A DNA stretch of 64,000 bases from CAVVSD01 sp963837655. GTDB lineage: Bacteria; Actinomycetota; Thermoleophilia; Solirubrobacterales; Solirubrobacteraceae. Positions 49,172 to 56,984 of this stretch are shown here, piece after piece. Position 1 is the first letter of the stretch. Each line of letters opens with the position of its first letter. Under the pieces are notes generated by a model. That model saw only the letters and a list, made by a program, of their open reading frames with translations. It did no database searches and was not told the DNA's origin. The DNA is taken from assembly GCA_963837655.1 (NCBI GenBank), contig CAWIOK010000023.1, positions 62,001-126,000 on the forward strand. Direction: 5' to 3'. Position numbers and translations under genes: made by a program.

Positions 49172-50443
49172 TCAGACGGCGCCTGCCACCTCGGCGAGCC
49201 GCGCCAGGCCCGCGGCGATCCCCTCGGCCATCTGCGGCAGGTGCTCCTGCTGGATCGTCAACGGAGGGGAGACGGCCACGCCGGCCCCCTGCGCGCGCAC
49301 GAGCACGCCCGCGTCCCGCGCGCCGGCGGCGACGACGAACGGCGCGTCCGGCCGTGCCGCCAGCACCTCCTGCTTGATGCCGACCGCCGCGAGCAGGCCC
49401 GTCCCGCCGCGGATCTCCGACACCGACGGATCCGCCGCGAGCGGCGCGAGCGCGGCGAGCAGGTCGTCCTCCAGCTCCTGGCCGCGTGGGATGAGCTTCT
49501 CCCGCTCGAGGATGTCGAGGTTCGCCAGCCCGGCGGCGCAGCACGTCGCGTGCGCGGCGTACGTGGCGCCGTGGCGGAAGATCGGTGCGCTCTCGCCGTC
49601 CCAGAACGGCTCGGCGACACGCCCGCTCACCGCGACGCCACCCAGCGGCAGGTAGCCGCTCGTGACGCCCTTGGCGAAGGTGATCATGTCCGGCTCGATG
49701 CCGAACCGCTCGACCCCCCACCACGAGCCGAGGCGCCCGAAGCCGCAGATCACGCAGTCGGCGATGAACAGCACGCCGGCCTCCTCGCACAGCGACGCGC
49801 AGGCCTCGATGTAACCGGGGGCCGGCGGGAAGACGCCGCCGGCGCCGATGACCGGCTCGCAGAAGAACGCCGCGATGTTCTCCGGCCCCATGCGCTCGAA
49901 CGCGGCCGCGAGCGCCGCGACGTCGTCGTGCGGCACCGAGCTCGTCGCGGGATCGAAGACACCGAAGCCCGCACGGTTGGCCTCGATGCCGGCCAGGCTC
50001 GTCCCGTAGCCGTGGGTGCCGTGGTAGCCGCCGACACGGCTGATGAGGTGCACGCGCTGCGGCTCGCCGACGGCCTGCCAGTAGCGCCGCGCGAGCTTCG
50101 CCGCCGTGTCGATCCCGTCGCCGCCACCCGACCCGAGGAAGATCTTCGTGTCCTCCATGGGCGCGAGGTCGGAGAGCCGGCCTGCGAGCTCGGTCGCCGC
50201 CTCGGTCGTGAAGTCGCCGAACGCGGAGTACGCCTCGAGCCGACCCATCTGCTCGGCGGCCGCGTCGACGATCTCCTGGCGACCGTGGCCGACGTTGGCG
50301 TACCACAGGCTCGCTGTGGCATCGAGATAGCGGTTGCCGTCCGTGTCCCAGACCCAGACGTCATCGCCGCGGTCCAGGACCAGCTCGGCGCTGCGAACGT
50401 GGGACATGTCTGCAAAGGGATGCCAGAGACGCGTATCGCTCAT
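49172..50443 (-). CDS. Class III aminotransferase (PLP)
   Basis: The 423-residue protein has WHPFADMSH at the N-terminus, VGGYHGTHGYGTSLAG, FIADCVICGFGRLGSWWGVERFGIEPDMITFAKGVTSGYLPLGG (Asp and PLP Lys) and HGATYAAHATCCAAGLANL. This is the fold-type I class III layout used by omega-amino acid and beta-alanine pyruvate aminotransferases. Its start shares one base with the hydrolase stop, so they form an operon. Confidence 0.88.
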   Translation of the reverse strand: MSDTRLWHPFADMSHVRSAELVLDRGDDVWVWDTDGNRYLDATASLWYANVGHGRQEIVDAAAEQMGRLEAYSAFGDFTTEAATELAGRLSDLAPMEDTKIFLGSGGGDGIDTAAKLARRYWQAVGEPQRVHLISRVGGYHGTHGYGTSLAGIEANRAGFGVFDPATSSVPHDDVAALAAAFERMGPENIAAFFCEPVIGAGGVFPPAPGYIEACASLCEEAGVLFIADCVICGFGRLGSWWGVERFGIEPDMITFAKGVTSGYLPLGGVAVSGRVAEPFWDGESAPIFRHGATYAAHATCCAAGLANLDILEREKLIPRGQELEDDLLAALAPLAADPSVSEIRGGTGLLAAVGIKQEVLAARPDAPFVVAAGARDAGVLVRAQGAGVAVSPPLTIQQEHLPQMAEGIAAGLARLAEVAGAV

Positions 50444-51264
50444 CAAGCCGCGCTCCTCTCGTGATCGGCGTGGCGCAGGTGCTCGCGCACCGTCGCCGCG
50501 AAACCAGGCTCGTCGTCGGTGGGGAGCACGTGGGCGCTTCCCTCCAGCAGGACGAGTTGTGCACCGGGGATGCCCTCGGCGAGGGCCCGGCCGTGGGACA
50601 GGGGGACGAGCAGGTCGAGATCGCCGTGGACGACGGTGACCGGGATGCCCACGAGCTCGCCGAGCCGCTCGCGCGTCTCGTGGCGCGCGATCGCCGCGAT
50701 CTGCGCGACGGTCGTACGCGGGCTGGTCGCCTGCTCGCTGCGCATCCGGAGATCCTCGTGGACGCGCTCGGGCTCGCCCAGCCGGGTCCGTTCCGCGTAG
50801 ACCATCGGCGCGACCCACGGCCACGTGCGCTTCGCCCCGAGCAGCGGGCGCAGCGCGGTGGCTGCGAGCATCCGCCACGGCGGCTTGTCGAGCATGCCAC
50901 CGGGCGTCGTGGCGCTCAGCACGAGCGAGCGGACCCGCTCGGGATGCTCGAGCGCGAGGTGCTGGGCGATCATGCCTCCCATCGAGATGCCCTGGACGTG
51001 CGCGTCCTCCAGACCAGCAGCGTCCATGACGGCGACCGCGTCGGCGACCATGTCCGCCATCGACAGCATCCCGCCGACCGGTGACGACCGACCGGTTCCG
51101 CGGTTGTCGAACAGCACGACGTCGGACTGCTCCAGATACGGCAGGAGACGATGCCAGTCGCGGTGGGTGCCGCTCAGACCGGCGATGAGCAGGATCGGCT
51201 CCCCCGCCTCATCTCCTGCCCTGAGCCAGTGGATCTCGACGTTGCCGTGACGGGCGAGCGGCAT
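50443..51264 (-). CDS. Alpha/beta-fold hydrolase
   Basis: The 273-residue protein has LLIAGLSGTHRDWHRLLPYL, FDNRGTGRSS, the nucleophile elbow VQGISMGGMIAQHLALEHPERV near residue 95 and ARALVEG..SAHVLPTDDE at the C-terminal His. The pattern resembles 3-oxoadipate enol-lactonase and related hydrolases. It is co-transcribed with the aminotransferase. Its promoter is the symmetric divergent core at 51270-51283. Confidence 0.85.
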   Translation of the reverse strand: MPLARHGNVEIHWLRAGDEAGEPILLIAGLSGTHRDWHRLLPYLEQSDVVLFDNRGTGRSSPVGGMLSMADMVADAVAVMDAAGLEDAHVQGISMGGMIAQHLALEHPERVRSLVLSATTPGGMLDKPPWRMLAATALRPLLGAKRTWPWVAPMVYAERTRLGEPERVHEDLRMRSEQATSPRTTVAQIAAIARHETRERLGELVGIPVTVVHGDLDLLVPLSHGRALAEGIPGAQLVLLEGSAHVLPTDDEPGFAATVREHLRHADHERSAA

Positions 51265-51269
51265 CGCGG

Positions 51270-51283
51270 GAGCCTATAGGCTC
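51270..51283. promoter_or_regulatory. Symmetric divergent promoter core
   Basis: GAGCCTATAGGCTC is a perfect 14-bp palindrome that contains TAGGCT on both strands. The box ends 6 nt before ATG 51264 on the minus strand and 7 nt before GTG 51290 on the plus strand, so both neighbours appear leaderless and share the core. Confidence 0.6.
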
Positions 51284-51289
51284 GGGCCC

Positions 51290-52474
51290 GTGGCACTGGC
51301 GGCAGGAAGCGACGTGGACCTCCGGGCCGCCGTCGCACATCTCGCCGCGATCGAGCGTCCTCCGGGCTCCGAGGGCGAACGCGAGGCGGCCCACTGGATC
51401 GCCGACACGCTCCGGTCGCTTGGCGCGGACACGCGCATCGAGGAGGAGCGGGTCCACGGCGGCTACTTCGCGCCGATGGGCGTGCCCGCCGCAGCCTCCG
51501 CCCTAGCGGGGCTCGCGGTGCTGCGCGGCAGGCGGGCGGCAGGGCTCGTCGGCGCCGTAGCGACCGGCGTGATGGCGGAGGATCTCCAGGGCGGGCCGGC
51601 GCGGTGGCTGCGCTCCAGGCTCCCGCAGCGGAGCACCTGGAACGTCGTGGGCGAGATCGGCCCTGCCGACGCGGCAGCCACGCTCGTCGTGTTCGCCCAC
51701 CACGACGCCGCGCGCTCGAGCTTCGTCTTCGACCCCGTCATCCCGCGGCTGGTCTACGAGCGGGCGCCGTGGCTGCACGACCATCTCGACCGCTGGCCGC
51801 CGCTCATGGGCGCCGTCGTGGCCGGACCGGCGCTCGTCGCGCTGGGCGCCGCCCTCGGGCGCCGCAGGGTGACCGCCGCGGGCACCGTCGTCTCGGCCTT
51901 CTCCGCAGGGCTCATGGCGCACATGGCGCGCCAGCCCGTGGTCCCGGGGGCGAACGACAACCTCACGGGCGTCGCCGTCCTGCTCGAGGTCGCCAGGGCG
52001 CTGGGTGGCCAGGCGCCGGCCGGGATGCGCGTCGTGCTGCTGTCCACCGGCTCGGAGGAGGCCAACCAGGACGGCATGCTCGCCTTCGCGCGACGGCACT
52101 TCGGCGACCTCGACCGGCAGCGCACGACGTTCCTGTGCCTCGACACGGTCGGCTCGCCCGAGCTCGTCCTCATCGAGGGCGAGGGCTTCCTGAAGATGCG
52201 CGACTACGACACCGCCACGAAGGACCTCGTCGAGGCCGCGGCGCAGGAGGCCGGCGTGCATGTCCGCCGCGGGCTGCGGTTCACGTTCGCGACCGACGCC
52301 CTCATCCCGCTGCGCCAGGGGTTTCGGGTCGCAGGCCTGGGGTCCGTGAACGAATGGCTCGTCCCCACGAACTACCACGCGCCGACGGACACGCCGGACA
52401 ACGTGGACTACGGCTCGGTACGCAACACCGTCGCCGTCGTTCTCGGCGTCATCGAGCGGCTCAGGACGAGCTGA
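51290..52474 (+). CDS. M28-family metallopeptidase with membrane segments
   Basis: The 394-residue protein has an M28 zinc site: VVFAHHDAARSS near residue 130, GANDNLTGVAVLLEVARAL near residue 220, STGSEEANQDG, DTVGSPELVLIEG and NYHAPTDTPDNVDY near the end. Two hydrophobic segments (ALAGLAVLRGRRAAGLVGAVATG, LMGAVVAGPALVALGAAL) are inserted in the N-terminal half. Peptidases of this type act as aminopeptidases. Its 3' end overlaps the convergent nucleotidyltransferase gene by 14 bp. Confidence 0.85.
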   Translation: MALAAGSDVDLRAAVAHLAAIERPPGSEGEREAAHWIADTLRSLGADTRIEEERVHGGYFAPMGVPAAASALAGLAVLRGRRAAGLVGAVATGVMAEDLQGGPARWLRSRLPQRSTWNVVGEIGPADAAATLVVFAHHDAARSSFVFDPVIPRLVYERAPWLHDHLDRWPPLMGAVVAGPALVALGAALGRRRVTAAGTVVSAFSAGLMAHMARQPVVPGANDNLTGVAVLLEVARALGGQAPAGMRVVLLSTGSEEANQDGMLAFARRHFGDLDRQRTTFLCLDTVGSPELVLIEGEGFLKMRDYDTATKDLVEAAAQEAGVHVRRGLRFTFATDALIPLRQGFRVAGLGSVNEWLVPTNYHAPTDTPDNVDYGSVRNTVAVVLGVIERLRTS

Positions 52475-53864
52475 GCAGGCGCCGGGCGAGCTCGACGGCC
52501 TCGTCGGGCGTCGTGACCTCGCCCGTGTACTGGGCCTCGGAGAGGGCGCGCATCACCCGCCCGATCTCCGGGCCGGGATCGACGCCGAGGCGTCTCGCCA
52601 GGACATCGCCGCGCAGCAGCGGGGCAGGCCGCCCGCCGGCCGCCCGCCAGGCCAGCACCGCGGGCAGGATGTCCCGCGCGAGCGCAACGTGCCGCGCGAT
52701 CGCCTCCTCGGCCTTGCGGCCGCGCGTCGCGAGGCGGTCGGCGACAGACAGGAGCGTCACGTCGACCTCGACCGGCTCGGTCGTCGTGAGGTACCCGTAG
52801 ACGTCGTGCACGTCGAGCGGCTGGCTGTGGACGAGGAAGCCGAGCCGCAGGTGATGTCGGGTCAGCGCCGCGACGTGCGCGCGCAGGCGCTCGCTGGCCT
52901 TCAGCCGCGACAGCACGTCGCGGGCGAGCTCGGCGCCCTGCACGTCGTGGCCGGGGAACCCGCCGACCTCGCCGTCGTCGCGCATCACGCGCGTCGACGG
53001 CTTGGCCGCGTCGTGCAGCAGGGCTCCCCACCGCAGTCCCATGGACCTGGGCAGGCCGTCGGCCAGCGGCTCGCCCAGCACGGCTCGCAGCGCGTCGGCG
53101 TGCTCGGCGCCCAGCACGGGCCCCGGGTCGCGCTCGAGCGCGATCGCCTCCTCGAGCACCTCGAGCGTGTGGCCGAGGACGTCGCGATCGTGGTAGCGGT
53201 TCTGCTCGACGCCGTCGAGCGCCGAGATCTCCGGGAGGACCACGGCCAGCGCGCCGACGTCGGCCAGCAGCCCGATCCCCGCGGGCGCCCGGTCGTGGGC
53301 GAGCAGCAGGTTCAGCTCGGCGAAGATCCGCTCGCCCGACACGCGCGCGAGGCCGTCCGCCGCCGCCCGGGCCGCCGCCGCGGTGTCCGCATCGATCGCG
53401 AAGCCCAGGCCGAGCGCGAGACGGACCAGGCGCACGACGCGCAGCGGGTCGTCCGTGAACGATCCGGGCCCCGCCATGCGCAGCAGACGGGCGTCCAGGT
53501 CGGACCGGCCGCCGGTCGGATCCACGAGCCCGCCGCCGGCCAGCGGCTCGGCGAGCGCGTTGACGGTGAGGTCGCGCAGGCGCAGATCGGCATCCAGGGA
53601 CCCGCCCTGCACCGGGCTCAGATCGACCCGCCACGTGCGGTCGGGCGCGAGCACGCGCCAGGCGCCGAACTCCCGGGAGAGCGAGAACGTCGGGCCGCCC
53701 ACGGCGCGCGCGAGGCGCTTGGCGGCGCCCCGCACGTCGCCCTCGATCACGAGGTCGAGGTCGTCGACCGGACGCCCGAGGAGCCGGTCGCGCACCGCCC
53801 CGCCGACGATCCACGCGGGCGTTCCCGCGAGGGCGGCCTCGACCGGCGGGCGTGGGTCAGACAT
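52461..53864 (-). CDS. cca: tRNA nucleotidyltransferase/poly(A) polymerase family protein with HD domain
   Basis: The 467-residue protein has the class II nucleotidyltransferase head (AWIVGGAVRDRLLGRPVDDLDLVI, LRLRDLTVNALAEPL, LRVVRLVRLALGLGFAID) and an HD phosphohydrolase domain (RWGALLHDAAKPSTR near 280, LTRHHLRLGF). It probably adds or repairs the tRNA 3' CCA, which fits the two tRNA genes here that lack it. The ATG lies within the end of the alanine racemase gene. Confidence 0.88.
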   Translation of the reverse strand: MSDPRPPVEAALAGTPAWIVGGAVRDRLLGRPVDDLDLVIEGDVRGAAKRLARAVGGPTFSLSREFGAWRVLAPDRTWRVDLSPVQGGSLDADLRLRDLTVNALAEPLAGGGLVDPTGGRSDLDARLLRMAGPGSFTDDPLRVVRLVRLALGLGFAIDADTAAAARAAADGLARVSGERIFAELNLLLAHDRAPAGIGLLADVGALAVVLPEISALDGVEQNRYHDRDVLGHTLEVLEEAIALERDPGPVLGAEHADALRAVLGEPLADGLPRSMGLRWGALLHDAAKPSTRVMRDDGEVGGFPGHDVQGAELARDVLSRLKASERLRAHVAALTRHHLRLGFLVHSQPLDVHDVYGYLTTTEPVEVDVTLLSVADRLATRGRKAEEAIARHVALARDILPAVLAWRAAGGRPAPLLRGDVLARRLGVDPGPEIGRVMRALSEAQYTGEVTTPDEAVELARRLLSSS

Positions 53865-54954
53865 GGCTGCGCGCCACCCGCGGGAGCAGCTCGCAGGTGA
53901 TCTCGTAGTTGATGGTCCCGAGCCGTCTCGCGAGCTCCTCCGCGGTGATCCGCTCGCCGTCCTGGGCGCCGATGAGCACCGCTCGGTCGCCGACCGCGGC
54001 GGCGGGCTCGGCACCCGCGTCGAGCGTGATGTTGTCCATGCTGACGGTGCCGACGAGCGGCAGGCGCCGGCCGCGGACGAGGACGTCGGCGTTGTTGGTG
54101 AACCCCCGGCGGAAGCCGTCGCCGTAGCCGATCGGCACCGTCGCGAGGTGCGTCGGGCGCTCAGCGACGAACCGCCTGCCGTATCCCGCGCTCTCCCCCG
54201 CCCCGATCGGCTTGACCGCGGCGACCCAGGACGACAGCTCGAGCGCCGGTTGCAGGTCGCGCAGCGCCGGGTCCTCACCGAACGGGTCGAGCCCGTAGAG
54301 GGCGACGCCCGTGCGGACGAGGTCGAAGTGGCTCGCCGGATCGCGCAGGGTCGCAGCGCTGTTGGCGGCGTGGACGACGATCCCAGGGTGGGCGGCGCGC
54401 ATGTCGGCGACCCACGGCTCGAACCGCGCGAGCTGCTCGCCGAAGAACGCGTCGCCCGGCTCGTCCGCAGTGGCGAAGTGCGTCATGGCCCCGACGAGCT
54501 CCACGCCCGGTGCGGCGACCGCGGCAGCGGCGACGCGCAGCGCCTCGCCCGCGTCGCGTGTCCCGAGCCGACCCATCCCCGTGTCGAGCTTCACGTGCAC
54601 GCGGCCTCCGCCGCGGACGGCGACGGCGCCGACCGTCTCCTCCCGCCAGATGGCGATGTCCGCGCGCGCCGCGAGGGCGACGTCGAGCTCTTCGGACGAC
54701 AGCGCGCCGAGGACCAGGATCGGCACGTCGTCGATGCCCGCCGCGCGCAGCTCGCGCGCCTCGTGCGCAGCGGCGACGGCCAGCCACGTGGCCCCGCCGG
54801 CGAGCGCCGCGCCCGCCGCCGGCACCGCGCCGTGGCCGTAGCCGTCGGCCTTCACCACCGCGCACAGCTGCGCCGTCTGCAGCTCGCGCCGCATCCGAGC
54901 GGTGTTGGCCTGGATGGCGGCGACGTCGACCCGTGCCAGCGCGCGAGTCGTCAT
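53857..54954 (-). CDS. alr: Alanine racemase
   Basis: The 365-residue protein has the PLP-Lys motif LCAVVKADGYGHGAVPAA near residue 35, VHVKLDTGMGRLGTRD near 123 and GYGDGFRRGFTNNADVLVRGRRLPLVGTVSMDNITLDA with the catalytic Tyr region near 265. It makes D-alanine for peptidoglycan. It is coupled to the nnr gene by ATGA and to the nucleotidyltransferase by an 8-bp overlap. Confidence 0.95.
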   Translation of the reverse strand: MTTRALARVDVAAIQANTARMRRELQTAQLCAVVKADGYGHGAVPAAGAALAGGATWLAVAAAHEARELRAAGIDDVPILVLGALSSEELDVALAARADIAIWREETVGAVAVRGGGRVHVKLDTGMGRLGTRDAGEALRVAAAAVAAPGVELVGAMTHFATADEPGDAFFGEQLARFEPWVADMRAAHPGIVVHAANSAATLRDPASHFDLVRTGVALYGLDPFGEDPALRDLQPALELSSWVAAVKPIGAGESAGYGRRFVAERPTHLATVPIGYGDGFRRGFTNNADVLVRGRRLPLVGTVSMDNITLDAGAEPAAAVGDRAVLIGAQDGERITAEELARRLGTINYEITCELLPRVARSHV

Positions 54955-56468
54955 CGGGAGGAGGCGAGTACCCCGGGGAGCGCGGCGGCGACGTCGCCGG
55001 CGATCACGCCGTCCGGTCCCACTCGCTCGCCGGCCAGGCGGCCGGCGGCGGCGTGCAGCCGCACGCCGGCGGCGGCCGCCGCGAACGGCTCCACGCCCTT
55101 GGCCAGCAGCGCGGCGATGACCCCGCCGAGCACGTCCCCCGTGCCCGCGGTGGCGAGCATCGGCGCGCTCAGCGGGTTCACCGCGATCCTGCCGTCGGGC
55201 GCGGCGACGATCGTGTCGTCGCCCTTGAGGACGACGATCGCCTGGGAGCGCCGTGCAGCCTCGCGGGCGTGCCGTATCCGGGATGCCCCGATCGCCTCGC
55301 TGTCGGTGTCCAGCAGGCGTCCCAACTCGCCCGCGTGGGGGGTGAGGACGGTCGGCGCCGTGCGTCCGGCAAGCGACTCCGGGGCGCCCGCGTGGGCGTT
55401 GAGGCCGTCGGCGTCGAGCACGAGCGGGACCTCGGCCCGCGCCGCGACCATCCGCGCGAACTCGTGCGCCTCCTCCTCGCGGCCGAGCCCCGGGCCGAGC
55501 AGAAGGGATCCGCCGCGGTCCGTCGCCTCGATGACGGCGTCGGCGCCGTGGGCGACGTGGTGGCCGGCGCGGTCGGGCAGCGCGCGCGACATCGCCTCGG
55601 TGAGCTTGATGGCGAGGATGGGCTGCTCGGAGGCAGGCACCAGGACGGTCACGTAGCCCGCCCCGGCCCGCATCGCGCCGAGCGCAGCCAGCGTCGGGGC
55701 GCCGGTGAGCCCGCGCGATCCGCCGGCGACGACGACGTGACCGGAGGTGAACTTCGTCCCCTCGGTCGTCCGGCGCGGGATGAGGTCGAAGACGGACGGC
55801 CCGGTGAGCCCGGCGGCGGCGTCCACCGGGGCGCCCGCGGGGCTACCGATGTCGACGACCTCGACGCGGCCCGCGTACCCCTTGCCCGGGTTGATCCACA
55901 GGCCCGGCTTCATGGCGCCGAAGGTCGCGGTGGCGAGCGCGTGGACCGCCACGCCGGCGACCTCGCCGCTGGAGGCGTCGACGCCGCTGGGCACGTCGGC
56001 CGCCACGACCGGCGCATCGGCCGCCTCCATCGCGGCGAGGACCGACGCGACAGGCTCGCGAGGCGGGCCGCTCACGCCGGTGCCGAGGACCGCGTCGACG
56101 ATGACGGCGACGCCCTCCAGACGCTCCGCCGCGAACGGCTCCGTCGCCACCGGCAGCGCGCGCAGGTTCTCGGCGGCATCGCCCTGAAGCTCCTGCGGCG
56201 GGGGCACGAGCAGGACCCGCACCGTGCGGCCGCCGCGATGCAGCAGCCGCGCGACGACCAGTCCGTCGCCGCCGTTGTTGCCCTTGCCGCAGACGACGGC
56301 GACCGGCCCGCTCGGTGCGACCTCCCACAGCAGCGCAGCCAGGCCCTCGCCCGCGCGCTCCATGAGCTGCAGCGACGGGATGCCCCGGTCCTCGATGGCC
56401 CAGCGATCCGTGGCGCGCATCGCCTCCGCGTCGTACAGTGGGACGGCCCAGTCCGGCATCGGAGTCAT
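54951..56468 (-). CDS. nnr: Bifunctional NAD(P)H-hydrate epimerase/dehydratase
   Basis: The 505-residue protein joins a YjeF N-terminal epimerase domain (MRATDRWAIEDRGIPSLQLMERAG, VVCGKGNNGGDGLVVARLL, VDAVLGTG) and a C-terminal ADP-dependent dehydratase (VVAGGSRGLTGAPTLAALGAMRAGAGYVTV, LDADGLNAHAG, PTVLTPHAGELGRLL, AVNPLSAPMLATAGTGDVLGGVIAALLA). It repairs hydrated NAD(P)H. ATG 56468 overlaps the acpS stop. Confidence 0.95.
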   Translation of the reverse strand: MTPMPDWAVPLYDAEAMRATDRWAIEDRGIPSLQLMERAGEGLAALLWEVAPSGPVAVVCGKGNNGGDGLVVARLLHRGGRTVRVLLVPPPQELQGDAAENLRALPVATEPFAAERLEGVAVIVDAVLGTGVSGPPREPVASVLAAMEAADAPVVAADVPSGVDASSGEVAGVAVHALATATFGAMKPGLWINPGKGYAGRVEVVDIGSPAGAPVDAAAGLTGPSVFDLIPRRTTEGTKFTSGHVVVAGGSRGLTGAPTLAALGAMRAGAGYVTVLVPASEQPILAIKLTEAMSRALPDRAGHHVAHGADAVIEATDRGGSLLLGPGLGREEEAHEFARMVAARAEVPLVLDADGLNAHAGAPESLAGRTAPTVLTPHAGELGRLLDTDSEAIGASRIRHAREAARRSQAIVVLKGDDTIVAAPDGRIAVNPLSAPMLATAGTGDVLGGVIAALLAKGVEPFAAAAAGVRLHAAAGRLAGERVGPDGVIAGDVAAALPGVLASSR

Positions 56469-56869
56469 CGGTCGTCCCCCGTCCGGCGATCGGGTCGCTC
56501 TGCGACCTGATCGCCACCGAAGGTGCGACCTTCGGCGATCACAGCCACGGCACCGGCCATCCCGCGTGAGTGGGTGAGGCTGATCTGCACGTCGTCCGCG
56601 CACCCGGCGAGGGCGCCGTGCAGGGTGATGCCGATGCCCTCGTCCTGCCCGGTCACCTCGATGTCCTGCCAGCTCCACGCCTGCAGGCGCAGCGCCTTCG
56701 CCACGGCCTCCTTCGCGCAGAACCGCGCGGCGAGGTGCTGGGCGGGCCGCGCCTTACGAGCAGCGTACGCGCGCTCGCCGTCGGTGAACAGCCGGACGGC
56801 CAGCCCGGGCCGGCGCTCCAGCGCCTGCTCGAGCCGGTCGATCTCCAGCAGATCAAGACCAACACGCAT
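56465..56869 (-). CDS. acpS: Holo-[acyl-carrier-protein] synthase
   Basis: The 134-residue protein has VGLDLLEIDRLEQAL (Mg-binding Asp) at the N-terminus and AARFCAKEAVAKAL (Glu) near residue 50, with LTHSRGMAGAVAVI near 100. It attaches 4'-phosphopantetheine to acyl carrier protein. The last 20 residues are a hydrophilic tail beyond the domain. It leads the acpS-nnr-alr-cca run and has its own promoter box. Confidence 0.95.
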   Translation of the reverse strand: MRVGLDLLEIDRLEQALERRPGLAVRLFTDGERAYAARKARPAQHLAARFCAKEAVAKALRLQAWSWQDIEVTGQDEGIGITLHGALAGCADDVQISLTHSRGMAGAVAVIAEGRTFGGDQVAERPDRRTGDDR

Positions 56870-56877
56870 GAGGGCGC

Positions 56878-56883
56878 AGGGTA
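56878..56883 (-). promoter_or_regulatory. Candidate -10 box of acpS (leaderless)
   Basis: TACCCT on the minus strand ends 8 nt before the ATG at 56869 and lies directly after two hairpins that close the glmS unit. Confidence 0.5.
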
Positions 56884-56892
56884 ACCTGGGCC

Positions 56893-56923
56893 GGCAGAAG
56901 GGAGCCTCTGGCGAGCTTCTGCC
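56893..56923. repeat. Hairpin between glmS terminator and acpS promoter
   Basis: GGCAGAAG and CTTCTGCC are perfect 8-bp arms with a 15-base loop that itself holds GCC-TCT-GGC. Its place just upstream of the acpS -10 box suits a regulator site or a second terminator. Confidence 0.45.
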
Positions 56924-56925
56924 AA

Positions 56926-56984
56926 TGGAATGAGCGGTCAGCGCCCGCCCGTTCCTGCGGCGCGGGCGGTGCTAGCTCATTCCA
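56926..56984 (-). terminator. Long hairpin including the glmS stop codon
   Basis: TGGAATGAGC (56926-56935) and GCTCATTCCA (56975-56984) are perfect 10-bp arms, and inside them CCGCCCG (56945-56951) pairs with CGGGCGG (56963-56969). The glmS TGA lies within one arm. The structure would form in the glmS mRNA 3' end. Confidence 0.6.
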
